Origin: Pseudomonas viridiflava
GTDB lineage: Bacteria > Pseudomonadota > Gammaproteobacteria > Pseudomonadales > Pseudomonadaceae
Direction of reading: 5' to 3'
NCBI RefSeq assembly: GCF_900601905.1
Contig: NZ_UWFA01000449.1
Span: forward strand, 310,001 to 374,000
Length of the DNA stretch: 64,000 nucleotides
Shown here in pieces: positions 9,248 to 17,136 of this stretch. Position numbers and translations under genes: made by a program. Each line of letters starts with the position of its first letter. Within the stretch, counting starts at the first letter, position 1. The notes under the pieces were generated by a model, which made no database searches, was not told where the DNA came from, and was given only the letters and a program-made list of their open reading frames with translations.

Positions 9248-9337
9248 GTGGGAGCGAGCTTGCTCGCGAAGACGGTGTTACATCCACAGCATTTTCTCAG
9301 TCTGAAATATAGCTTTCGCAAGCAAGCTTGCTCCCAC
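9248..9337. repeat. REPIN (two inverted REP elements)
   Basis: REP copies GTGGGAGCGAGCTTGCTC at 9248 and its inverse ending GCTTGCTCCCAC at 9337 flank about 45 bases of unrelated sequence. It sits between the convergent aruE and ribH genes, a usual REPIN site. Confidence 0.85.
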
Positions 9338-9375
9338 GGGGTCGTGAACAACCGGAGGAGCAAGCGCTCGGTCAG

Positions 9376-9885
9376 TTAACCGACCTTCTTCTGCCCTTCA
9401 CTGCGACGTAGCGCACGCACTTTGGCCACGGTGTCGGCGCAGGTCTTGGCCGCTTCCTGGCCTTTGTGCAGAAAGTGCTCAAAGAAGAATTTCTGGTGTT
9501 CTTCGCCTGCATGGAAATGATGTGGGGTCAGGACCACCGAGAACACCGGAACTTCGGTTTCCAGCTGCACTTGCATCAGCGCGCTGACCACCGATTGCGC
9601 GACGAATTCGTGGCGGTAGATGCCACCGTCCACGACCAATGCCGCACCCACGACGCCCGCATAACGGCCGCTGTTGGCGAGGAGTTTGGCGTGCAGCGGG
9701 ATTTCGAATGCGCCGCCGACTTCAAAGAAGTCGATATCCGCTTCGGTGTAACCCTGGTTGGCCATTTCAGCGACAAAGCCGATTTTGCTCTGATCGACAA
9801 TATCCTTGTGCCAGCAGGCCTGGATAAATGCGATACGCTCGTTTGCGTGGTTCTTGGCTTTGCTGTCAATTGCGGTGGGTTGCAT
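9376..9885 (-). CDS. ribH: 6,7-dimethyl-8-ribityllumazine synthase, RibH2 (type II) kind
   Basis: A 169-residue lumazine synthase that condenses the ribityl-pyrimidinedione with dihydroxybutanone phosphate, the penultimate step of riboflavin synthesis. Segments IAFIQACWHKDIVDQSK, FEVGGAFEIPLHAKLLA, VVDGGIYRHEFVAQSV and VLTPHHFHAGEEH resemble the RibH2 enzymes known from Brucella and Mesorhizobium more than the usual RibH found next to ribE-ribBA-nusB. The ATG at 9885 has AGGAGA upstream; the longer frame from 9942 adds an unconserved segment. It is a lone gene with an FMN riboswitch in its leader, so FMN level should control it. Confidence 0.9.
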   Translation of the reverse strand: MQPTAIDSKAKNHANERIAFIQACWHKDIVDQSKIGFVAEMANQGYTEADIDFFEVGGAFEIPLHAKLLANSGRYAGVVGAALVVDGGIYRHEFVAQSVVSALMQVQLETEVPVFSVVLTPHHFHAGEEHQKFFFEHFLHKGQEAAKTCADTVAKVRALRRSEGQKKVG

Positions 9886-10003
9886 CTGTTCTGTCTCCTG
9901 TCTATGAAAAAACAGGGCGCTTTGGATCGAAAGGGATGCCAAGGTACGACCGCCAGCCCCACGTAAGACGTGGCAATGCTCGCGATGCGATCTGGTGGTG
10001 CCA

Positions 10004-10158
10004 ATCCCGTTCTCTCTTCATCCGGACTATGACCGTCGGCCCCGGAATCAAACCGGGTCTGCTGACCTCACCGGAGTAACCCGGTGAGCGCTCGCGGGCT
10101 AAACGCATTGCGCGTCATTACCGCCGGTGGGGAATCGCACCCCGCCCTGAGAACGTTG
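10004..10158 (-). promoter_or_regulatory. FMN riboswitch (RFN element)
   Basis: Read on the minus strand, the leader of ribH contains the conserved RFN pieces in order: AGGGCGGGGTGCGATTCCCC, ACCGGCGGTAAT, AGCCCGCGAGCG, the hairpin CACCGGGTTACTCCGGTG, GGTCAGCAGACCCGG, and the closing GCCGACGGTCATAGTCCGGA then TGAAGAGA. These match the RFN junction core. It ends about 120 bases before the ribH start. FMN binding is expected to lower ribH expression. Confidence 0.95.
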
Positions 10159-10338
10159 CCGACACATTTGGCGTCGGCGTGCAGTTTTTATCACAGATAT
10201 ACGCAATGTGCATGGATGCTTTCCTACAGTACTGCGTACTTTTTCTTATAACGAATCCTTGGAATTACCGCGCAATACCTTGATTATCCAGAGCACAGGC
10301 CTCAGAACTGAGGTTCGCATTCTTCAGGGAGCTTTATC

Positions 10339-11343
10339 GTGACGGTTATCGATTTGCGCAGCGACACAGTGACCCAACCCAGTGCCGGCATGCGTGCTGC
10401 CATGGCGCTGGCGCCGCTGGGCGACGATGTGTATGGCGAGGACCCGACGGTCAATCAGCTGGAAGCAACCCTGGCCCAGCGCCTGGGTTTCAAGGCTGCA
10501 TTATTCGTCCCCACCGGCACGATGAGCAATCTGCTGGGCCTGATGGCTCATTGCGAGCGTGGCGATGAATACATCGTTGGGCAGCAGGCACACACCTACA
10601 AATACGAGGGTGGCGGTGCGGCAGTGCTGGGTTCGATTCAGCCACAGCCGCTGGAAAATCAGGCCGATGGCTCACTGGATCTGGATCAGGTGCTGGCGAC
10701 TATCAAGCCCGACGATTTCCATTTTGCCCGCAGCAAACTGTTGGCTCTGGAAAACACCATGCAAGGCAAAGTGCTGCCAATGAGTTACTTGCTGGCGGCG
10801 CGCAAGTTCACCCGCGAACACGGCCTGGCCCTGCATCTGGACGGCGCACGTCTTTACAACGCAGCGGTTAAGCTGGGTGTCGATGCGCGGGAAATCACTC
10901 AACACTTCGATTCGGTTTCGATCTGCCTGTCCAAAGGTCTTGGCGCGCCGATTGGCTCGGTGCTGTGCGGCTCAGAAGCATTGATTGGCAAGGCGCGTCG
11001 GTTGCGCAAGATGGTCGGCGGCGGGATGCGTCAGGCCGGATTGCTGGCAGCGGCGGGGTTATACGCGCTTGATCATAACGTCGAGCGCCTGGCTGATGAC
11101 CACGCCAATGCCGTGCTGCTGGCGCAAGGCCTGACTGAGCTGGGTTATCAGGTGGAGCCAGTCCAGACCAACATGGTCTACGTGCAGATGGGCGACCGCG
11201 CTCAGGCCCTCAAGGCCTTTTGTGCCAAACGAGAAATAACCTTGAGCGCCGCCCCGCGCTTGCGGATGGTGACGCATATGGATGTGTCCCGCGCCCAGGT
11301 CGAGCAAGTCATCGCTGCATTCGCTGATTTTTCCCGTACCTGA
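10339..11343 (+). CDS. ltaE: Low-specificity L-threonine aldolase
   Basis: A 334-residue fold-type I PLP enzyme that cleaves threonine or allo-threonine to glycine and acetaldehyde. It shows the family start IDLRSDTVTQPSAGMRAAM, the glycine-rich VPTGTMSNLLGL, HLDGARLYNAAV and the Schiff-base lysine in CLSKGLGAPIGSVL. The GTG start at 10339 has GGGAG nine bases upstream. It is transcribed away from ribH and toward alaS. The order ltaE-alaS-lysC-csrA matches other Pseudomonas. Confidence 0.92.
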   Translation: MTVIDLRSDTVTQPSAGMRAAMALAPLGDDVYGEDPTVNQLEATLAQRLGFKAALFVPTGTMSNLLGLMAHCERGDEYIVGQQAHTYKYEGGGAAVLGSIQPQPLENQADGSLDLDQVLATIKPDDFHFARSKLLALENTMQGKVLPMSYLLAARKFTREHGLALHLDGARLYNAAVKLGVDAREITQHFDSVSICLSKGLGAPIGSVLCGSEALIGKARRLRKMVGGGMRQAGLLAAAGLYALDHNVERLADDHANAVLLAQGLTELGYQVEPVQTNMVYVQMGDRAQALKAFCAKREITLSAAPRLRMVTHMDVSRAQVEQVIAAFADFSRT

Positions 11344-11408
11344 GGTGCCGATAGTCCAGTAGCTTGTCTCTATCGTACAAACAGACTGTACCGGCGACGC
11401 AACGCCTA

Positions 11409-11414
11409 TATAAT
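11409..11414 (+). promoter_or_regulatory. Probable -10 box of the alaS promoter
   Basis: A perfect TATAAT followed by GCGGCCC lies 75 bases before the alaS ATG. No strong -35 hexamer was found at 16-18 bases upstream (best ACTGTA), so this is a partial call. Confidence 0.45.
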
Positions 11415-11488
11415 GCGGCCCTTTGCCGTCGCTACGTCACATGACGTTTTGCACTTTGCCTCTGGCCGCAGTCTCCGTGGAAGAACCT

Positions 11489-14113
11489 ATGAAAAGCGCA
11501 GAAATCCGTGAAGCCTTCCTTGGCTTCTTCGAAGAGCAGGGCCACACCCGTGTCGCGTCCAGCTCTTTGATTCCGGGCAACGACCCGACCCTGCTGTTTA
11601 CCAACGCAGGCATGAACCAGTTCAAGGATTGCTTCCTGGGCCAGGAAAAGCGGGCCTACACCCGTGCAGTCAGCAGCCAGAAATGCGTGCGTGCCGGCGG
11701 CAAGCACAACGACCTGGAAAACGTCGGCTATACCGCACGTCACCACACTTTTTTCGAGATGCTGGGCAACTTCAGCTTTGGCGATTACTTCAAGCGTGAC
11801 GCCATTACCTACGCCTGGACATTCCTCACGTCTGACAAATGGCTGAACCTGCCCAAGGAAAAACTCTGGGTCACGGTCTACGCCACTGACGACGAAGCCT
11901 ACGACATCTGGACCAACGAGATCGGCGTGCCTGCCGAGCGCATGGTTCGCATCGGCGACAACAAAGGCGCGCCTTACGCGTCGGACAACTTCTGGACCAT
12001 GGGCGATACCGGCCCGTGCGGCCCGTGCACCGAGATCTTCTTTGATCATGGCCCGGACATCTGGGGCGGCCCACCGGGTTCGCCGGAAGAAGACGGCGAC
12101 CGTTACATCGAGATCTGGAACAACGTTTTCATGCAATTCAACCGCACCGCTGATGGCGTGCTGCACCCGCTGCCAGCGCCGTCGGTAGATACCGGCATGG
12201 GTCTGGAGCGGGTCAGCGCCGTTCTGCAACACGTCAACTCGAACTACGAGATCGACCTGTTCCAGAGCCTGCTGGCGGCTGCCGCGAAAGCGATCGGTTG
12301 CAGCAATGACAATCAGGCTTCCCTGAAAGTCGTGGCTGACCACATTCGCTCCTGCGGTTTCCTGATCGCCGACGGCGTGCTGCCGTCCAATGAGGGTCGC
12401 GGCTATGTGCTGCGCCGCATCATTCGTCGCGCCTGCCGCCACGGCAACAAGCTGGGTGCCAAGGGCAGCTTCTTCTACCAGATCGTTGCCGCGCTGGTTG
12501 CCGAGATGGGCACTGCCTTCCCGGAACTGACCCAGCAGCAGGCGCACATCGAGCGCGTGCTCAAGGCCGAAGAAGAGCAGTTTGCCAAGACTCTGGAACA
12601 GGGCCTGAAAATCCTCGAGCAGGACCTGGCTGAACTCAAAGGCACCGTGGTGCCGGGCGACGTGGTGTTCAAACTCTACGACACTTACGGTTTCCCGATG
12701 GACCTGACCGGCGACATCGCCCGTGAGCGCAACCTGACCCTCGACGAGGCAGGTTTCGAGCGCGAGATGGACGCCCAGCGTGTGCGTGCCCGTTCGGCCA
12801 GCTCGTTCGGCATGGACTACAACAGCCTGGTCAAGGTTGATGTGGCCACCGAGTTCACCGGTTACAAGGCAACCCGTGGCGATGCCAGAATCGTTGCCCT
12901 CTACAAAGAGGGTCAGCAGGTCGAGCAACTGGGCGAAGGCGAAGAGGGCGTGGTGATTCTCGATACCACACCGTTCTACGCAGAGTCCGGCGGCCAGATC
13001 GGCGACGGCGGCTACCTGCAGGCGGGTGAAGTACGTTTCGACGTGCGCGACACCACCAAAACCGGCGGTGCGTTCCTGCACCACGGCGTCGTGGCGTCGG
13101 GCACCCTGACTGTTGGCGCGTCGGTGAGCACCGAAGTGAACGCCGAAGTTCGTAACGCCACTGCCTTGAATCACTCGGCAACCCACTTGCTGCACGCCGC
13201 CTTGCGTCAGGTGCTGGGTGAACACGTTCAGCAGAAAGGCTCTCTGGTTGATAGTCAGCGCCTGCGCTTTGACTTCAGCCACTTCGAAGCCATCAAGCCT
13301 GAGCAGTTGAAAGCTCTGGAAGATATCGTCAACGCTGAAGTGCGCAAGAACACTGCTGTCGAGACGGTCGAAACCGACATCGAAACCGCGAAGAAGCGTG
13401 GCGCCATGGCGCTGTTCGGCGAGAAGTACGGCGACAGCGTGCGCGTGCTGAGCATGGGCGGTGATTTCTCCGTGGAGTTGTGTGGCGGTATCCACGCCAA
13501 CCGCACCGGTGATATCGCCGTGTTCAAGATTGTCAGCGAAGGCGGCGTGGCCGCTGGCGTTCGGCGCATCGAGGCGGTGACCGGCGCAGCAGCGCTTGGC
13601 TACCTCAATGCCGCAGAAGATCAGCTCAAGGAAGCCGCGACCCTGGTCAAGGGCAACCGCGATAACCTGCTGGACAAGCTGACTGCCGTGCTTGAGCGCA
13701 ATCGTCTGCTGGAAAAACAACTGGAACAATTGCAGGCCAAGGCAGCCAGCGCGGCGGGTGACGATCTGTCTTCTGCTGCGCTGGATGTCAAAGGCGTGAA
13801 AGTGCTGGCCGTGCGCCTGGACGGTCAGGATGGCAAAGCGCTGCTGGCGCTGGTCGATCAATTGAAGAACAAGCTCGGCCGCGCAGTGATCCTGCTCGGC
13901 GGGGTGCATGAAGACAAGGTTGTACTGGTTGCAGGCGTGACCAAGGACCTGACTGGCCAACTCAAAGCCGGTGATTTGATGAAGCAGGCTGCTGCTGCCG
14001 TAGGCGGTAAAGGCGGCGGTCGTCCTGACATGGCGCAAGGCGGCGGTATTGACGCAGCTGCGCTGGATGCAGCGCTGGCGTTGACCGTGCCTTTCGTTGA
14101 GCAGGGTATTTAA
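11489..14113 (+). CDS. alaS: Alanyl-tRNA synthetase
   Basis: An 874-residue class II aminoacyl-tRNA synthetase, the normal bacterial length. It has the catalytic domain (SLIPGNDPTLLFTNAGMNQF, RHHTFFEMLGNFSFGDYFK), the editing domain with the HxxxH zinc site in NHSATHLLHAALRQVL and the paired CGGIHANRTGDI, and the C-terminal oligomerisation/tRNA-binding C-Ala domain ending around GGRPDMAQGGG. The ATG at 11489 (MKSAEIREAFLGFF) matches the conserved N-terminus; the 22-residue extension from 11423 overlaps the promoter. Confidence 0.98.
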   Translation: MKSAEIREAFLGFFEEQGHTRVASSSLIPGNDPTLLFTNAGMNQFKDCFLGQEKRAYTRAVSSQKCVRAGGKHNDLENVGYTARHHTFFEMLGNFSFGDYFKRDAITYAWTFLTSDKWLNLPKEKLWVTVYATDDEAYDIWTNEIGVPAERMVRIGDNKGAPYASDNFWTMGDTGPCGPCTEIFFDHGPDIWGGPPGSPEEDGDRYIEIWNNVFMQFNRTADGVLHPLPAPSVDTGMGLERVSAVLQHVNSNYEIDLFQSLLAAAAKAIGCSNDNQASLKVVADHIRSCGFLIADGVLPSNEGRGYVLRRIIRRACRHGNKLGAKGSFFYQIVAALVAEMGTAFPELTQQQAHIERVLKAEEEQFAKTLEQGLKILEQDLAELKGTVVPGDVVFKLYDTYGFPMDLTGDIARERNLTLDEAGFEREMDAQRVRARSASSFGMDYNSLVKVDVATEFTGYKATRGDARIVALYKEGQQVEQLGEGEEGVVILDTTPFYAESGGQIGDGGYLQAGEVRFDVRDTTKTGGAFLHHGVVASGTLTVGASVSTEVNAEVRNATALNHSATHLLHAALRQVLGEHVQQKGSLVDSQRLRFDFSHFEAIKPEQLKALEDIVNAEVRKNTAVETVETDIETAKKRGAMALFGEKYGDSVRVLSMGGDFSVELCGGIHANRTGDIAVFKIVSEGGVAAGVRRIEAVTGAAALGYLNAAEDQLKEAATLVKGNRDNLLDKLTAVLERNRLLEKQLEQLQAKAASAAGDDLSSAALDVKGVKVLAVRLDGQDGKALLALVDQLKNKLGRAVILLGGVHEDKVVLVAGVTKDLTGQLKAGDLMKQAAAAVGGKGGGRPDMAQGGGIDAAALDAALALTVPFVEQGI

Positions 14114-14204
14114 GTCGACCTGCCAGGCCCGTTGAAACGGCGGGTCTGGCGCTTGGATTCAAACGTTTAATGGGCGCCCTTAATCGGGCAGAGGCGGCTT
14201 TGAG

Positions 14205-15437
14205 ATGGCTTTGATCGTACAGAAGTTTGGCGGCACCTCGGTGGGCTCTGTGGAGCGTATCGAACAGGTGGCCGACAAAATCAAGAAATTCCGCGAGGCG
14301 GGCGATGACCTGGTGGTCGTGCTGTCTGCCATGAGCGGCGAAACCAACCGCTTGATCGAGCTGGCCAAACAGATCAGTGACCAGCCGGTTCCTCGCGAAC
14401 TGGATGTGATCGTGTCCACCGGCGAGCAGGTGACCATTGCGTTGTTGGCGATGGCTCTGATGAAGCGCGGCGTGCCTGCGGTGTCTTACACCGGCAACCA
14501 GGTACGCATTCTCACCGACAGCGCGCATAACAAGGCGCGCATCCTGCAGATCGACGATCAGAAAATTCGTTCGGACCTGAAGGCCGGTCGCGTGGTAGTG
14601 GTCGCCGGCTTCCAGGGCGTGGATGAAAACGGCAACATCACCACCCTCGGTCGTGGCGGCTCCGACACCACCGGCGTAGCGCTGGCTGCGGCGCTCAAGG
14701 CTGACGAGTGCCAGATCTACACCGATGTCGACGGCGTCTACACCACGGATCCTCGAGTGGTCTCCCAGGCTCAGCGCCTGGACAAGATCACCTTCGAAGA
14801 GATGCTGGAAATGGCCAGCCTCGGTTCCAAGGTGTTGCAGATCCGAGCGGTCGAGTTTGCCGGCAAGTACAACGTCCCGCTGCGCGTATTGCACAGCTTC
14901 AAGGAGGGTCCAGGCACCCTCATTACCATTGACGAAGAGGAATCCATGGAGCAGCCGATCATTTCCGGCATCGCTTTCAATCGCGATGAAGCCAAGCTGA
15001 CCATCCGTGGCGTGCCAGACACCCCGGGCGTGGCGTTCAAAATTCTTGGGCCTATCAGCGGCGCGAACATTGAAGTCGACATGATCGTGCAGAACGTTGC
15101 GCACGATAACACCACCGACTTCACCTTCACGGTGCATCGCAATGACTACCAGGCGGCCTTGCAGGTACTCGAAGCCACTGCTCGTGAAATCAGCGCCCGT
15201 GAAGTGATTGGTGATACCAAGATCGCCAAGGTCTCCATCGTCGGTGTCGGCATGCGCTCCCACGCAGGCGTGGCCAGCCGCATGTTTGAATCCCTGGCCA
15301 AGGAAACCATCAACATCCAGATGATTTCGACGTCGGAGATCAAGGTGTCGGTGGTGATCGAAGAGAAATACCTGGAGCTGGCGGTACGTGCGTTGCACAC
15401 GGCTTTTGAACTGGACGCTCCCCGACAGGGCGAGTGA
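14205..15437 (+). CDS. lysC: Aspartokinase
   Basis: A 410-residue aspartate kinase that makes aspartyl phosphate for lysine, threonine and methionine. The kinase domain begins VQKFGGTSVGSVERI and includes TLGRGGSDTTGVALA and IYTDVDGVYTTDPR. Two ACT regulatory domains fill the last 150 residues (DTPGVAFKILGPISGANIEVD; GVGMRSHAGVASRMFE). An in-frame ATG at 14946 (MEQPIISGIAF) with GAAGAGGA upstream could also produce a 163-residue regulatory subunit. The gene lies between alaS and csrA, as in other pseudomonads. Confidence 0.96.
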   Translation: MALIVQKFGGTSVGSVERIEQVADKIKKFREAGDDLVVVLSAMSGETNRLIELAKQISDQPVPRELDVIVSTGEQVTIALLAMALMKRGVPAVSYTGNQVRILTDSAHNKARILQIDDQKIRSDLKAGRVVVVAGFQGVDENGNITTLGRGGSDTTGVALAAALKADECQIYTDVDGVYTTDPRVVSQAQRLDKITFEEMLEMASLGSKVLQIRAVEFAGKYNVPLRVLHSFKEGPGTLITIDEEESMEQPIISGIAFNRDEAKLTIRGVPDTPGVAFKILGPISGANIEVDMIVQNVAHDNTTDFTFTVHRNDYQAALQVLEATAREISAREVIGDTKIAKVSIVGVGMRSHAGVASRMFESLAKETINIQMISTSEIKVSVVIEEKYLELAVRALHTAFELDAPRQGE

Positions 15438-15444
15438 TGCATCG

Positions 15445-15482
15445 ACAGAGGGCGCGGACTGAACGCGCCCTCTGTGTTTTTG
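15445..15482 (+). terminator. Rho-independent terminator after lysC
   Basis: Twelve-base perfect arms ACAGAGGGCGCG and CGCGCCCTCTGT with a seven-base loop, followed by G and a run of T. It starts eight bases after the lysC stop. Confidence 0.9.
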
Positions 15483-15606
15483 ACGGGCGAACCTGTGTTT
15501 TTGTTTTTGCCTGTCGATACGCTGGTTACAGCCGTGAGGAATTCGCGGGCGGCGCCTTCCGGCCCTGCAGTTGTAACCCCTGAATGTAATCCGTGAGGAG
15601 AAAGGT

Positions 15607-15795
15607 ATGCTGATTCTGACTCGTCGCTGCGCAGAAAGCCTGATCATTGGTGATGGAGAAATCACCGTGACCGTGCTTGGCGTCAAAGGCAATCAAGTGC
15701 GCATCGGTGTCAACGCGCCCAAGGAAGTCGCTGTTCACCGCGAAGAGATTTACCTGCGGATCAAGAAAGAGAAGGACGAAGAACCAAGCCATTAA
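15607..15795 (+). CDS. csrA: Carbon storage regulator CsrA/RsmA
   Basis: A 62-residue RNA-binding protein with the family sequence MLILTRRCAESLIIGDGEI, VLGVKGNQVRIGVNAPKEV and the C-terminal AVHREEIYLRIKKEK. It acts as a dimer that binds GGA motifs in mRNA leaders and controls secondary metabolism, motility and biofilm in pseudomonads, opposed by RsmY/Z RNAs. Its own leader contains GTGAGGAGAAAGG right at the ribosome-binding site, a possible autoregulatory GGA site. Location after lysC and before tRNA-Ser is the standard rsmA locus. Confidence 0.97.
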   Translation: MLILTRRCAESLIIGDGEITVTVLGVKGNQVRIGVNAPKEVAVHREEIYLRIKKEKDEEPSH

Positions 15796-15814
15796 TTTTT
15801 ATTGAATTTTTGGT

Positions 15815-15843
15815 TTGCAAACGGGGAAAAGGGTGGTTATTAT
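15815..15843 (+). promoter_or_regulatory. Promoter for tRNA-Ser
   Basis: TTGCAA and TATTAT separated by 17 bases, with the tRNA beginning 14 bases after the -10 box. Confidence 0.6.
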
Positions 15844-15857
15844 ACGCCCCGTGTTGC

Positions 15858-15948
15858 GGAGAGCTGGCCGAGTGGCCGAAGGCGCTCCCCTGCTAAGGGA
15901 GTACACCTCACAAGGGTGTCGGGGGTTCGAATCCCCCGTTCTCCGCCA
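15858..15948 (+). tRNA. tRNA-Ser (anticodon GCU)
   Basis: A 91-base tRNA with long variable arm and encoded CCA. The acceptor GGAGAGC pairs with GTTCTCC. The anticodon loop CTGCTAA gives GCU, and the T-arm is GGGGGTTCGAATCCCCC. Confidence 0.97.
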
Positions 15949-16012
15949 TTATTTGCTTAGTACGTTGTTTCTGGCTTTAACAGTAAGTTGTTGAATTTAC
16001 TAGAGAAAGTGC

Positions 16013-16040
16013 TTGACCAAAAGATTCGACGGCCTATAAT
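16013..16040 (+). promoter_or_regulatory. Strong sigma-70 promoter for the tRNA-Arg pair
   Basis: TTGACC at 16013 and TATAAT at 16035 with a 16-base spacer, followed by GC-rich GCGCGG, as in stable-RNA promoters. The first tRNA-Arg begins 14 bases after the -10 box. Confidence 0.8.
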
Positions 16041-16054
16041 GCGCGGCAACAAAT

Positions 16055-16131
16055 GCACTCGTAGCTCAGCTGGATAGAGTACTCGGCTACGAACCGAGCG
16101 GTCACAGGTTCGAATCCTGTCGAGTGCACCA
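16055..16131 (+). tRNA. tRNA-Arg (anticodon ACG), copy 1
   Basis: A 77-base cloverleaf with encoded CCA: acceptor GCACTCG/CGAGTGC, anticodon stem CTCGG/CCGAG with loop CTACGAA (ACG, wobble A expected to become inosine), T-arm CAGGTTCGAATCCTG. Confidence 0.97.
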
Positions 16132-16203
16132 TTTAAGAGTTGTTTGCAGTAATGCAGGCAGCTTGGCTTCAACCAGCGGTGATCTGGTTTATCAATTGCT
16201 AAT

Positions 16204-16280
16204 GCACTCGTAGCTCAGCTGGATAGAGTACTCGGCTACGAACCGAGCGGTCACAGGTTCGAATCCTGTCGAGTGCACCA
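16204..16280 (+). tRNA. tRNA-Arg (anticodon ACG), copy 2
   Basis: Base-for-base identical to copy 1, 72 bases downstream and probably on the same transcript. It ends seven bases before the terminator. Confidence 0.97.
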
Positions 16281-16286
16281 AACACC

Positions 16287-16323
16287 AAAAAGCCCGTATC
16301 GTTTGATACGGGCTTTTTGCTTT
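16287..16323. terminator. Bidirectional Rho-independent terminator
   Basis: AAAAAGCCCGTATC and GATACGGGCTTTTT form a stem of over ten pairs with a four-base loop and T-runs on both strands. It ends the tRNA transcript and the convergent gene whose stop is at 16324. Confidence 0.92.
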
Positions 16324-16827
16324 CTAGCGTTTGCCTTTTACGCATCCATTCTGGTCAAACGTGACCTGGCTGCTGCGCCCCTTCTTCTCGTGATACACAT
16401 AACGCGTTTCGCCGTTTCTGGTGGTGACCTTGTCAGGCCTGCCGAGCAGACTTTCAACGTCGCGACGGGTCATGCCGGGTGGGGTCTGCTGATTGATCAC
16501 TGCACGTCGGCGTTGCTCTCCACTCAGGCGGTTACCGCAGCCGTCGTCTCGTTCACCTGCTATCACAATATCTTTACTGCGGTTTGCCTGGCCTGGTTTG
16601 TGATTGGCCGGACCCTGTGGTTCGGCAGGCGGCAGCAGGTAGGTCGTGCTGCCCGGCGGGGCGTTGTAGGCGCCTTGCGGTTGCATGACTTGCGCGTCCG
16701 GGCAGCCCAATGAGGTAAATGTAACGTGGCCCATGGCATCCTCGCAGCGTTGAATGCCTGAGGCTTGAGCAAAGTCGATGAGGATGAGCAGGGCGATTCC
16801 CGGAAACAGGCTGGCGTTGAAGGGCAT
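16324..16827 (-). CDS. Secreted DUF4124-like/BamE-like hypothetical protein
   Basis: A 167-residue protein with an N-terminal signal peptide (MPFNASLFPGIALLILIDFAQASG). A short cysteine pair, IQRCEDAMGHVTFTSLGC, looks like the start of DUF4124-type periplasmic proteins. The C-terminal GMTRRDVESLLGRPDKVTTRNGET followed by RYVYHE recalls the SmpA/OmlA (BamE-like) fold. The ATG at 16827 has GGAAG upstream; the longer frame from 16866 would bury the signal peptide. It is a single gene ending at the shared terminator. No precise function is assigned. Confidence 0.75.
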   Translation of the reverse strand: MPFNASLFPGIALLILIDFAQASGIQRCEDAMGHVTFTSLGCPDAQVMQPQGAYNAPPGSTTYLLPPAEPQGPANHKPGQANRSKDIVIAGERDDGCGNRLSGEQRRRAVINQQTPPGMTRRDVESLLGRPDKVTTRNGETRYVYHEKKGRSSQVTFDQNGCVKGKR

Positions 16828-17136
16828 GAGGTGTCTTCCGTGACGGGTTTGTCCAAGCCTAGCCAAGGCCTTTTTCTTTGGCGAAGGTGTTTTCTTGGCT
16901 GGATGTGACGTCCCAGACCTTAGTGATTAACTTTGCGCTGCAAACACTTGTTCTAGCCGGAATTTTGTAGCGTGCGATGTGCCCAGCCGGTGTATGATTG
17001 CGCCCGTCAGCCCCGCCGGGGCTTGTGGAATACCTCCATGGACTTACCCAGTAGCAACTCAATAGCTTGTTTTACCAATCATGCATTAACTGATTGATCT
17101 CCTGGCGTGCTCCGCTGCTGGGAGTGGAGTTCGCCT

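Noticed and set aside
11432..14038. 868-codon open frame antisense to alaS
   Set aside because: It mirrors the high-GC third-codon pattern of alaS, shows no recognisable domain, and alaS on the other strand is certain.
13962..15692. 576-codon antisense frame over the end of alaS, lysC and csrA
   Set aside because: It runs through three known genes and a strong terminator; its composition is that of a shadow frame.
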